A stretch of 64,000 bases of DNA, from positions 26,877 through 90,876 of the forward strand of contig CANJGB010000014.1 of the NCBI GenBank assembly GCA_947473805.1, written 5' to 3'. The notes under the pieces are model-generated. The model made no database searches and was not told the origin of the DNA. It worked only from the letters and a program-made list of their open reading frames with translations. The position numbers and the translations under genes are program-made. Shown here in pieces: positions 52,715-61,090 of this stretch (position 1 is the stretch's first letter; the number at the start of each line of letters is the position of its first letter). The DNA is from Alphaproteobacteria bacterium (lineage in GTDB: Bacteria; Pseudomonadota; Alphaproteobacteria; Ferrovibrionales; Ferrovibrionaceae).

Positions 52715-55700
52715 TCAGTCCGGGATGACGAAACGATCTTTCCGGAACAGTTCGAGGCACGCATCCGCCGCCGCGGCATCGTACAGGGTGCCGCGGCCCT
52801 GCTCGATCTCGGCCAGGGCCAGGTCGATGCCACGGGCCGGCCGGTACGGCCGGTGACTGGACATCGCCTCGACCACGTCCGCCACCGCCATGATGCGCGC
52901 TTCCGGCAGGATCGCGTCACCCTTCAGGCCATCCGGATAGCCGCTGCCATTCATGCGCTCGTGGTGCTGCAGGGTGATGATGGCCACGGGCCAGGGAAAC
53001 GCGACGTTTCGCAGCACCTCGTACCCGGCCTTGGGATGCTCCTTGATCAGGGCGAGTTCCGCCGGGCTGAGTTTGCCCGGTCGCGCCAGCAGTTCGGCCG
53101 GCACGCCGATCTTGCCGACGTCGTGCAGAAACCCGGCGACCCGCAGGCCCTCCAGGCGGTTCGCGTCATAGCCCAGCTTGCCGCCGATCGCGACGGCAAT
53201 GGCCGCCACCCGCCGCTCGTGGCCGGTTGTATAGGGGTCGCGAATCTCGCTCAGCGTCGTCGCCATTTCGACGGTCTGCAGCAACGCCATCTTGATCTGG
53301 GCGACGTAGGACTTGACCGCTTCCTCGGCGCGTTTCTGGTCGGTGATGTCGTGCACGATGTCCATCAGCAGCACCCGGCCTTCGATGAGGAGGGGGCTCA
53401 TGAACACCTCGACGTCACGCACCTCGCCGCTGGACAGGCGATGGCGGCGGGTGAATTGCGTGTGATCGACACCGCGGGCACCGTCGAGGTTTCGCTGTAT
53501 CTCGCCGGCATCGAGGGTGCTGATGTCCTTGATTGACATCGTCCGTATCGTCGCCAGGTCCCACCCGTAATAGGCGCAAGCCGCCGCATTGGCGTCGAAA
53601 ATCTTGCCGTCACTCGCCTCTACCAGCAGCATGACCACATTGCTGTCGGCGAATACGGAGCGATAGCGGGCCTCGCTTTCCTTCTGCGCGTCCTCGGCCT
53701 TGTGGCGGTCGGTGATGTCGCGGGCGACGCCCGTGAAGCCGGTGACCTTGCCGGCAGCATCCACGAGCGTGGTGCCCTTGGAGGAGTGCCAGCGGTACGA
53801 GCCGTCCCGGTGCAGTATGCGGTAGTCGACACTGTCGTTGGAATTGCTCGGGGCGGGGTCGCGCGCCAGAAATTGCCGGCACAATTGAACGTCGTCCGGG
53901 TGGATATAGGACGCGAACGACTTGCCGATGGCGGCCGAGGCCGGTTCGCCCATCAGCTTCTCCCAGTTTGGCGTGACGTAGGTGAACACTCCGGCCGGAG
54001 TCAGTCCGAAGACGATGTCGGCCGCGTTTTCGACGAACGTGCTTAACTGCTGCTCGCGTTCGCCAAGCGCCTGCTCCGTCTGCCGGCGATGCGTGACATC
54101 CTGGATCGTCGCCAGCGCCTGGTCGATCTTGCCGTCCGCGGCGCGGACGCATTTCACTTCGCAAATGGCGATAACGACCGCGCCCGACTTGTGGATGAGG
54201 CGCTGTTCGTGCCGGTAGCCATCGGATTCGCCGCGCGACATGCGTTCAAATTTCGTCACTTCGTCGGCCAGATCGTCCGGGTGGACCAGGCTCGCCCACG
54301 ACTTCTCCGCCAGTTCGGGTCGCGAGTACCCAAGAATCTGGCACAAATGGTCGTTCGCCTCCTCACAGAGCCATTTGTCGGGCACGGTAACGGCCATGCC
54401 GATGAACGGGAGTTCGAAGAACTGCGCCAGCAGCGTGTTCGACTTCCTTTGCTCGGCGTCGAGCCTTGCCTGGCTGGCCAAGCGCTGCTGGCGCCAGAGG
54501 AGGACAAGCGCGGCAATGATCGCGGCGGTGGCGGCCGCCACGACCTGGCTAATAAAGAAGGCCAGTTGCCGCAGCGGCGCCAGTACCTCGTCGCGGTCGA
54601 TCTTGGCAATGATGCTCCAGGTCGTTCCCGCAACGGGCCGGTAGGCCGCCATCACCGCAACGCCGCGATAGTCGATACCGCTTGCCGTGCCGGACTGCGT
54701 GGCCACTACCGCGGTGGCTGTCGGCAGGGCGGAACCGGAAAGCTTGTACCGCAGCGACATCGGCGGGTCCGCGCGGTGTCGCAGGAGGTTCAGGTACAGC
54801 AACGAATCGCCTTCGCGCCGGGCCAGCAGCGTTTCCGCGCTGGGGCTTTCCGTGGGCCAGTTCTGGATCAGGGGGAACAGGAAACGTTCCGGCGCGACGC
54901 GCAGGACAAAGGCCGCAATAAGGCGCGTGCCTTGTGGCCCCCCGGCGTTCACGGGCACCACCCAGTCCAGGTGAATCGTGCCGGTCTGGTCACGCTGCAG
55001 GTCAGTATCGGGCACCCTGGAGTCGGCGGCGAACTGCGGCAGCAAGGCGGCCAGGCCGGGGTCGTCGCCAAAATTCTCCCCCGCGAAAATCAGGGTGTTC
55101 CCTCGCGTGTCGACAAGGCTCACGCCCGCATAGCTATGAGTGTGAAGCAGGCTGTCCATCTGCTTGCGGATCTGGTCGGCGAGGGCGGTCGGCCGGCCTT
55201 GGTCGAGGTATTGCTCAACCAGCGCGGAGAGGGGGAAGTCGCTTTTGAGGTTTTCTCCGTCGGCCCGCCGTTCCGCTATCCAGTTCTGGATTTCGTCCGC
55301 TTTCAGCCTCGCGATAGCGGCCATGTCGGCCCGTTCTGTGCGCTCGATCTGCTTGCTGCTGATTTTGAAGACAACGACGCCGATCAAGGGCGAGATGAGG
55401 ATCATGGTGCCAAATGCCACGAGGACGCCCCGCGAACGGCGGCGTTCGTCCCTGGTCGCCAGGGCGGGGGGCATGTCCTCGAGCGGCGAATTCCGGTGCC
55501 TGAGAAGCAGGAACAGCAGCGCCGAGGTCACCGCGACGAACAGCAGGCCCTTCGCCAGTTCGATCTGGCCCTTCAGGTTGGGGTCATCGAAGGCCACGGG
55601 CAACAGGCTGCCGGAAATGACAATCCACGCCGCAGCGAAGGCCGCGTATACCAACGAAATGGTCGCGGGCGAGAACCGTTTGACGATGGTGTGTAAGGCT

Positions 55701-55720
55701 GGGAATCGCTTCAAGCGCAC
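52715..55720 (-). CDS. Membrane-bound sensor with PAS domains and HD-GYP phosphodiesterase domain
   Basis: A 1001-residue signalling protein predicted to degrade cyclic di-GMP. Two N-terminal helices (about 19-42 and 55-73), a third (about 98-120), an extracytoplasmic dCACHE-like sensor region (about 121-385) and a fourth helix (about 388-410) precede three PAS domains (about 425-545, 555-672, 680-798) and the HD-GYP domain (about 805-1000). The HD pair is H866-D867 (LHDVGKIGVP) and HHERMNGSGYP (919-929) is the GYP motif. It starts at GTG 55720 with a moderate ribosome-binding site. No GGDEF domain is present. Confidence 0.93.
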   Translation of the reverse strand: MRLKRFPALHTIVKRFSPATISLVYAAFAAAWIVISGSLLPVAFDDPNLKGQIELAKGLLFVAVTSALLFLLLRHRNSPLEDMPPALATRDERRRSRGVLVAFGTMILISPLIGVVVFKISSKQIERTERADMAAIARLKADEIQNWIAERRADGENLKSDFPLSALVEQYLDQGRPTALADQIRKQMDSLLHTHSYAGVSLVDTRGNTLIFAGENFGDDPGLAALLPQFAADSRVPDTDLQRDQTGTIHLDWVVPVNAGGPQGTRLIAAFVLRVAPERFLFPLIQNWPTESPSAETLLARREGDSLLYLNLLRHRADPPMSLRYKLSGSALPTATAVVATQSGTASGIDYRGVAVMAAYRPVAGTTWSIIAKIDRDEVLAPLRQLAFFISQVVAAATAAIIAALVLLWRQQRLASQARLDAEQRKSNTLLAQFFELPFIGMAVTVPDKWLCEEANDHLCQILGYSRPELAEKSWASLVHPDDLADEVTKFERMSRGESDGYRHEQRLIHKSGAVVIAICEVKCVRAADGKIDQALATIQDVTHRRQTEQALGEREQQLSTFVENAADIVFGLTPAGVFTYVTPNWEKLMGEPASAAIGKSFASYIHPDDVQLCRQFLARDPAPSNSNDSVDYRILHRDGSYRWHSSKGTTLVDAAGKVTGFTGVARDITDRHKAEDAQKESEARYRSVFADSNVVMLLVEASDGKIFDANAAACAYYGWDLATIRTMSIKDISTLDAGEIQRNLDGARGVDHTQFTRRHRLSSGEVRDVEVFMSPLLIEGRVLLMDIVHDITDQKRAEEAVKSYVAQIKMALLQTVEMATTLSEIRDPYTTGHERRVAAIAVAIGGKLGYDANRLEGLRVAGFLHDVGKIGVPAELLARPGKLSPAELALIKEHPKAGYEVLRNVAFPWPVAIITLQHHERMNGSGYPDGLKGDAILPEARIMAVADVVEAMSSHRPYRPARGIDLALAEIEQGRGTLYDAAAADACLELFRKDRFVIPD

Positions 55721-55873
55721 CTCTAAACCTTTGGCTCGTCAGCGCGGCGCGCGAACGAATACTCGCGCTACACGCGTTGGCTCGGTGTAACGGTCCGGCA
55801 ACGTTGGTATCTGGCTTTAGTTGTCCGCCAGACTCGGGAAATGTATTTATTCCTTGGCAACGGGGAGTAAAAA

Positions 55874-55901
55874 CCTAATATAGGTCCAATAAGCTATTAG
55901 G
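55874..55901. promoter_or_regulatory. Inverted repeat upstream of the frameshifted gene
   Basis: CCTAATA (55874-55880) and TATTAGG (55895-55901) are perfect 7-bp arms separated by 14 bases, ending seven bases before the ATG of the frameshifted gene. The spacer contains AATAAGC, the core also found in the 10-bp repeats at the end of that gene. It could be an operator; this is conjecture. Confidence 0.35.
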
Positions 55902-55908
55902 GCACCCG

Positions 55909-56647
55909 ATGGAGCGCGAACCCACGCAGGAAGAACTCGACGCCTGGCTGGAGCAGGAGCGCCTGAAGGATGTCGCCCGCTATGCCGCCAAAGCGAAAGA
56001 GGCGGTGAAATGGATCGAGAAATGGGCCGAGGGCGACAAGGTGCCGAAATGGTTCGACGCCATTGAGCGGCAGCTTGGCGCCCGCATTGGTCGCATCGAT
56101 CTGGAAAACGGCCAGTCCTTCCGGCGGGTGGCCGCGCGCACGGCACGTCGCATCTACAATTGGCGTCTGGCGGCCAGGTTGATCGCCGAGGGCGCCGACT
56201 ATTGGAAGGTTGCCGCCGAACTCGGCTGTTCGGTGGAGGCGGTGCAGCGCCGCATGCGCGAGGGGTCGAAGCTGCGCAAAATGGGTGGCCGAGGCTCATG
56301 CCCAGCGCACGCAGCGCATGGAGTTTGTCGCCGCCCGGCATGGCGAGCACGTGGTGAACGGGCTGGAAGGCGAGTTCGATGAACTGCGTGGCGACCGCGA
56401 TCCGGCCATCAAGCGCTGGCTGTTGAAGCGTGTGCTGGGCGACCGGCCGCAGGATTCCGCCGTCGCGTCGCTGCAACGACCGGCAAACCCGCATCTGGCC
56501 TTGCCTGATGGCGCGATCACGCCGGCGCGAATAAGCCTAAATAAGCCGAAACAAGCCGGAATAAGCCCGGACAAGCCGAAACAGATCGGAATAAGCCTAA
56601 ATAAGCCGGAAGATTCAGGGGCGAACGACACGACAGGGCAGGGGTAG
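55909..56647 (+). pseudogene. Frameshifted gene for a putative helix-turn-helix protein with a repetitive tail
   Basis: Two overlapping frames read as one 245-residue protein if one A of the AAAA run at 56278-56281 is removed. The first 124 codons begin MEREPTQEELDAWLEQERL and include a likely helix-turn-helix (LIAEGADYWKVAAELGCSVE); the other frame continues WVAEAHAQRTQRMEFVAARHG and ends with three 10-residue repeats of the type ISLNKPKQAG. The family is not recognised. The cause may be a real frameshift mutation, a sequencing error in the homopolymer or, less likely, programmed +1 shifting. Confidence 0.65.
56529..56608. repeat. Eight 10-bp units of the type GAATAAGCCT
   Basis: The sequence is periodic at exactly 10 bp: GAATAAGCCT, AAATAAGCCG, AAACAAGCCG, GAATAAGCCC, GGACAAGCCG, AAACAGATCG, GAATAAGCCT and AAATAAGCCG. 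Every third unit brings the reading frame back, giving the 30-bp/10-residue protein repeat. It lies about 115 bases before aspS. Confidence 0.85.
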
Positions 56648-56721
56648 CCGGTGGCTTGACATTCCGGGCGGTTCCGTCAGTTTCGCGGCCCATACCGTCC
56701 GATTCCAGCAAGGTTTTTCCC

Positions 56722-58521
56722 ATGCACGCCTATCGCACCCATACCTGCGGCGAACTCCGCGCCGCCCATGTCGGACAGACGGTCCGGCTGTCCGGCTGGG
56801 TGCACCGCAAGCGCGACCACGGCAACCTGCTGTTCGTCGACCTGCGCGACCATTACGGCGTCACCCAGTGCGTGCTGCTGACCGGCTCGCCGCACTTCGC
56901 CGCCATCGAACGCCTGCGCGCCGAAAGCGTCATCTGCATCACCGGCCCGGTCGTGGCCCGCACGCCCGACACCGTGAACAAGGATCTCCCGAGCGGTGAG
57001 GTCGAGGTGCGCATCGAGGCGGTCGAACTGCTCTCGGCTGCCGAGGAACTGCCGCTGCCGGTGTTCGGCGACCAGGAATACCCCGAGGACATCCGCCTCA
57101 AGTACCGCTTCCTCGATCTGCGCCGCGAGCGTCTGCACAAGAACATCGTGCTGCGCTCGAAGGTGATCTCGTCGTTGCGCCGGCGCATGACCGACCAGAA
57201 CTTCACCGAGTTCCAGACGCCAATCCTGACCGCCTCGTCGCCCGAGGGCGCGCGCGACTTCCTGGTGCCGTCGCGCCTGCATCACGGCAAGTTCTATGCG
57301 TTGCCGCAGGCGCCGCAGCAGTTCAAGCAGCTGATCATGGTCTCGGGCTTCGACCGCTATTTCCAGATCGCGCCCTGCTTCCGCGACGAGGATGCGCGCA
57401 AGGACCGCAGCCCCGGCGAGTTCTATCAGCTCGATATCGAGATGAGCTTCGTCACCCAGGACGACGTGTTTGCCGCCGTCGAGCCCGTCATGCGCGGCGT
57501 GTTCGAGGAATTCGCCAACGGCCGCACCATTCCGGCCGGCCCGTTCCCGCGCATCAAGTTCCGGGATTCGATGCTGAAGTATGGCAACGACAAGCCCGAC
57601 CTGCGCAACCCCATCGAGATCGCCGACGTGACCGAGGCGTTCCGCGATTCCGGCTTCGGCCTGTTCGCGAAGTCGGTCGCCGCCGGTGCGGTCGTGCGCG
57701 CCATCCCCGCGCCCGGCGCGGCATCGCGCCCGCGCAGCTTCTTCGACAAGCTGAACGAATGGGCGCGCGGCGAGGGCGCCGGCGGTCTCGGCTACATCCA
57801 GTTTGAGGCGGGCGGCGCCAAGGGCCCGATCGCCAAGAACCTCGACGAGGCGCGCGTCGCGCAGATCAAGTCCGCCTGCAACCTGCAGGACGGCGACGCC
57901 GTATTCTTCGCCTGCGACAAGGCGCCGGGCGCCGCCAAGCTTGCCGGCCTCGCGCGCACCAAGCTGGGCGACGAACTCGATATCCTGGAAAAGAACGTCT
58001 TCAAGTTCTGCTGGATCGTCGACTTCCCGATGTTTGAGTGGAACGAGGACGAGAAGCGCGTCGATTTCAGCCACAACCCGTTCTCCATGCCGCAGGGCGG
58101 GCTCGAGGCGCTGCACGGCAAGGACCCGCTGACCATCGATGCCTACCAGTACGACATCGTCTGCAACGGCATCGAACTGTCGTCGGGCGCCATCCGTAAC
58201 CACCGCCCCGACATCATGATCGAGGCGTTCCGCATCGCCGGCTATGACCAGTCGGTGGTCGAGAGCAAGTTCGGCGGCATGCTGAACGCGTTCCGCTTCG
58301 GCGCCCCGCCGCACGGTGGCATCGCGCCGGGCGTGGACCGCATCGTCATGCTGATCGCCGACGAGCCGAACATCCGCGAGGTCACGCTGTTCCCGATGAA
58401 CCAGCAGGCGCAGGATCTGATGATGAACGCGCCCGGCGAGGTGACGCCGAAACAGCTGCGCGAACTCAACATCCGCATCGTCGCCCCGCCGGAGAAGAAG
58501 GAAGCGGAAAAGAAGGAGTAG
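56722..58521 (+). CDS. aspS: Aspartate--tRNA ligase
   Basis: Charges tRNA(Asp) and, in many alphaproteobacteria, also tRNA(Asn). The 599-residue bacterial-type enzyme has an OB-fold anticodon-binding domain ([20 protein letters not shown]), the class II motifs (motif 2 near [20 protein letters not shown], motif 3 in [16 protein letters not shown]) and the bacterial GAD insertion domain. ATG 56722 matches the family N-terminus [13 protein letters not shown]; its ribosome-binding site is weak (AAGG). Confidence 0.98.
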   Translation: MHAYRTHTCGELRAAHVGQTVRLSGWVHRKRDHGNLLFVDLRDHYGVTQCVLLTGSPHFAAIERLRAESVICITGPVVARTPDTVNKDLPSGEVEVRIEAVELLSAAEELPLPVFGDQEYPEDIRLKYRFLDLRRERLHKNIVLRSKVISSLRRRMTDQNFTEFQTPILTASSPEGARDFLVPSRLHHGKFYALPQAPQQFKQLIMVSGFDRYFQIAPCFRDEDARKDRSPGEFYQLDIEMSFVTQDDVFAAVEPVMRGVFEEFANGRTIPAGPFPRIKFRDSMLKYGNDKPDLRNPIEIADVTEAFRDSGFGLFAKSVAAGAVVRAIPAPGAASRPRSFFDKLNEWARGEGAGGLGYIQFEAGGAKGPIAKNLDEARVAQIKSACNLQDGDAVFFACDKAPGAAKLAGLARTKLGDELDILEKNVFKFCWIVDFPMFEWNEDEKRVDFSHNPFSMPQGGLEALHGKDPLTIDAYQYDIVCNGIELSSGAIRNHRPDIMIEAFRIAGYDQSVVESKFGGMLNAFRFGAPPHGGIAPGVDRIVMLIADEPNIREVTLFPMNQQAQDLMMNAPGEVTPKQLRELNIRIVAPPEKKEAEKKE

Positions 58522-58618
58522 GGGTCGACCCGACTCTTTCTGCGTCGCGCGGGGTACCGCACGATCCGGCCGGAACTACGTTACGCTTGTGTCGTCACAT
58601 TGTTTCACCGGACCGTCC

Positions 58619-59818
58619 ATGTCCCTTGGTCTCGCCGATATCCAGGCCGCCGCCGAACGCATTGACGGCCACGTCGTCGCGACCCCGTGCCTGAAGTCCG
58701 AGACATTGTCGGCACTGGCCGGCGCGTCGCTGTGGCTGAAGTTCGAGAACCTGCAGTTCACTGCCTCGTTCAAGGAGCGCGGCGCGCTGAATCGCCTGCT
58801 GTCGCTGAGCCAGGACGAGCGACAGCGTGGCGTCATCGCCGCCTCCGCCGGCAACCATGCACAAGGGCTGGCGCGCCATGCCGGCCGGCTCGGCATACCC
58901 GCCACCATCGTGATGCCCGAAGGCACGCCCTTCACCAAGGTCGCCAATACCCGCAAGCTCGGCGCGGAGGTGGTGCAGAGCGGTGCCGACTTCGACGCCT
59001 GCGCGGCAGTCATGCGCACGATGGCAGCCGAGCGCAACCTCACCATCGTCCATGCGTTCGACGATGCCGGCGTTATCGCGGGGCAGGGCACCGTCGCCCT
59101 GGAAATGCTGGCCGCCGTACCCGGTCTCGACACCCTCGTCGTGCCCATCGGTGGCGGCGGCCTGATCTCGGGCATGGCCATTGCCGCAAGGGCGCTGAAG
59201 CCCGGCATCCGCATCATTGGGGTGCGCAGTGCGCTCTATCCTGGTGATGGCAGAGGCAGCGGCAGCACCATCGCCGACGGCATTGCAGTGAAGGTGCCGG
59301 GCGCTATCACGTCGCCGCTCGTCGCGCAGCTGGTGGATGAGATCCTGCTGGTTGACGAGGCCGCGCTGGAACATGCCGTGGCGCTCTTGGCCGAGGTGGA
59401 GAAGACGGTGGCCGAGGGGGCAGGTGCGGCGGCACTCGCCGCAATGCTGTCGCATCCCGCACATTTCGCCAGCCGCACCTGTGGCCTCGTTATCAGTGGC
59501 GGCAATATCGACACCCGCCTGCTGGCGTCGATCCTGCTGCGCAACCTGGTGCGCGAGGGGCGCATCGTCCGTGTCCGTACCGACGTGGCCGACGCACCCG
59601 GCTCGCTTGCCCGGGTCAGCGCGGCCATCGCCGCGGCCGGCGGCAATGTCATCGAGGTGCAGCACCAGCGCCTTTTCGGCACCCACGCCGCCCGCACCAC
59701 CGAGATCGAGTTCACGGTCGAGACCATCGACCGCGCCCATGCGGAACGGTTGCGGACGGACCTTGTCGCCCGTGGCATCATGGCCGACTTCGACGAAGCA
59801 GGGGTACCGGGCGCATGA
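58619..59818 (+). CDS. Threonine ammonia-lyase (threonine dehydratase)
   Basis: PLP enzyme that deaminates threonine (and serine) to a 2-oxoacid. The 399 residues show the PLP lysine K52 in TASFKERGALNRL, AASAGNHAQGLA, and the phosphate-binding glycine loop VPIGGGGLISG. A C-terminal ACT domain (about 325-399, VRVRTDVADAPGSLARVS) suggests feedback control, of the single-ACT catabolic/biosynthetic TdcB-IlvA intermediate type. Its TGA overlaps the MarC start. Confidence 0.93.
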   Translation: MSLGLADIQAAAERIDGHVVATPCLKSETLSALAGASLWLKFENLQFTASFKERGALNRLLSLSQDERQRGVIAASAGNHAQGLARHAGRLGIPATIVMPEGTPFTKVANTRKLGAEVVQSGADFDACAAVMRTMAAERNLTIVHAFDDAGVIAGQGTVALEMLAAVPGLDTLVVPIGGGGLISGMAIAARALKPGIRIIGVRSALYPGDGRGSGSTIADGIAVKVPGAITSPLVAQLVDEILLVDEAALEHAVALLAEVEKTVAEGAGAAALAAMLSHPAHFASRTCGLVISGGNIDTRLLASILLRNLVREGRIVRVRTDVADAPGSLARVSAAIAAAGGNVIEVQHQRLFGTHAARTTEIEFTVETIDRAHAERLRTDLVARGIMADFDEAGVPGA

Positions 59819-60471
59819 ACATCCTCGATCCGCTGGACTATGTGCGCTACGCCGTCACCCTGTTCGGCATCCTCGACCCGTTCGCCGCCATCCCGATCTT
59901 TCTGATGCTGATGAAGGGGCGCGGCGCCGCCGCCATGACGGGCACGGCGCGCCTCGCGGCCTTTGCGGTATTCGTGGCGCTGGCGGTGGCGGCACTGACC
60001 GGCGACTTCGTGCTGCGCCTGCTCGGCGCAAGCCTGGCCGCCTTCCAGGTCGGTGGCGGCATCGTGCTGTTCCTCATGGGCCTGTCCATGGTCAACGCGC
60101 AGATCAGTCCGCAGCAGCAAACGCCCGCCGAGGCCGCCGAGGTGGTCGAGACCGCGGAGTCCGATGGCCGCAACGCCATTGCCGTCGTGCCGCTCGCCAT
60201 GCCGCTGCTGGTCGGCCCCGGCTCGATCTCGGCGACCATCATCATCATGCAGCGCGGCATCGGCTGGCTGCACGGCCTGCTGGTCATCCTCTCGATTGCC
60301 GCCGTCTGTCTTGCCGTATGGATCGTGCTGCGCCAGGCCCGCCGCATCGGCGAGCGCCTCGGCCAGACCGGCCTCAACATCCTGAACCGCGTCTTCGGCC
60401 TGTTAGTGGTCGCTGTCGCCGTGCAGATTTTCGCCACCGGCCTGCGCGGCCTGTTCCCGGGCTTGGGCTAA
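59815..60471 (+). CDS. MarC family integral membrane protein
   Basis: Six-helix inner-membrane protein of 218 residues. Typical elements are VTLFGILDPFAAIPIFLMLM, VGGGIVLFLMGLSMV and the conserved AVVPLAMPLLVGPGSISATI. The family's function is unknown despite the name (not a drug exporter in E. coli). It is coupled to the threonine ammonia-lyase gene (ATGA) and its stop shares bases with the convergent CAP-domain gene. Confidence 0.93.
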   Translation: MNILDPLDYVRYAVTLFGILDPFAAIPIFLMLMKGRGAAAMTGTARLAAFAVFVALAVAALTGDFVLRLLGASLAAFQVGGGIVLFLMGLSMVNAQISPQQQTPAEAAEVVETAESDGRNAIAVVPLAMPLLVGPGSISATIIIMQRGIGWLHGLLVILSIAAVCLAVWIVLRQARRIGERLGQTGLNILNRVFGLLVVAVAVQIFATGLRGLFPGLG

Positions 60472-60920
60472 CTCGCTCCCAGCAGCAGCACCCACAGCAC
60501 CCGGCCGCGATGCTCCGGGTCGTCCATGACGCCGGCGCCCATCTCGCGCACGTTGGGGTTCAGCAGGTTGCGCCGGTGGTCGGCGCTGTCCATCCAGCGG
60601 CCCACGACACCGGCCGCATCGCAGTCGCACAGCGCCAGGTTCTCGGCCGCCGCGCGATAGGGATAGTCGATGCGCTCCAGCCGCTGCACCATGGTCGAGC
60701 CATCGCGGCCCTCATGGCTCAGGCGGCCGGCGCGATACAGGTCAAGGGCATGGGCATCGGCGGCATTGCCCAGGCGGTCGTTCCACGCCAGCGGTGACAG
60801 GCCGCGCGCCGTCCGCAGCGCGTTGACCTGCAAGACGATGTCTTTCTGCCAGGTCTCGGCGAGGGCCGCGCCACTCGCCAGCCAGACCAAGGCCGCGATG
60901 AGAAGTCCGATCCGTCCCAT
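60468..60920 (-). CDS. Secreted CAP (SCP/PR-1) domain protein
   Basis: A 150-residue exported protein with signal peptide MGRIGLLIAALVWLASGAA. The CAP domain has VLQVNALRTARGLSPLAWND, GRLSHEGRDGSTMVQRL, AAENLALC and DSADHRRNLLNPNVREMG, including the His and Glu residues of the CAP cavity. Two adjacent cysteines (LCDCD) are noteworthy. Bacterial CAP proteins are of uncertain function. It overlaps the marC end by 4 bases. Confidence 0.9.
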   Translation of the reverse strand: MGRIGLLIAALVWLASGAALAETWQKDIVLQVNALRTARGLSPLAWNDRLGNAADAHALDLYRAGRLSHEGRDGSTMVQRLERIDYPYRAAAENLALCDCDAAGVVGRWMDSADHRRNLLNPNVREMGAGVMDDPEHRGRVLWVLLLGAS

Positions 60921-60939
60921 TGGCCTAGTCTAGCGGAGG

Positions 60940-60983
60940 AAAAGGCGGCGCGCCCAACGAGCTGAAGCTACTTGGCGCGCCGC
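60940..60983 (-). terminator. Terminator downstream of nrdJ
   Basis: A perfect 10-bp GC stem, GCGGCGCGCC (60945-60954) with GGCGCGCCGC (60974-60983), encloses a 19-base loop. On the minus strand the stem is followed by CTTTTCC. It ends the nrdJ transcript before the CAP-domain gene. Confidence 0.72.
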
Positions 60984-61055
60984 AAGTCTGACAGGGAGGA
61001 ACAGCAGCGGCGAACGGCTCGCCGCTGAACGCGACGCTACTTACGCACTCGACTG

Positions 61056-61080
61056 CCCACCGGGTGTTACGCCCGGCGGG
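61056..61080 (-). terminator. First hairpin after nrdJ
   Basis: CCCACCGGG (61056-61064) pairs with CCCGGCGGG (61072-61080), nine pairs with one G-T wobble, 10 bases past the nrdJ stop. It lacks a T-tract and may act together with the stronger hairpin at 60945-60983. Confidence 0.4.
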
Positions 61081-61090
61081 TTAGGCCTGC

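Noticed and set aside
56270..56290. Programmed -1 frameshifting of the HTH gene
   Set aside because: The change is from frame 1 to frame 2, which needs a +1 shift or an extra base. No slippery heptamer or downstream pseudoknot suited to -1 slippage is seen; an indel in AAAA is simpler.
54089..58314. Long antisense frames opposite the HD-GYP gene and aspS
   Set aside because: Both are opposite genes with many conserved motifs and show no domain, signal or ribosome-binding site of their own.
58522..58618. GGGTCGACCC after aspS as a terminator
   Set aside because: It is a loop-less 10-base palindrome and cannot form a stable hairpin; no T-tract follows closely.
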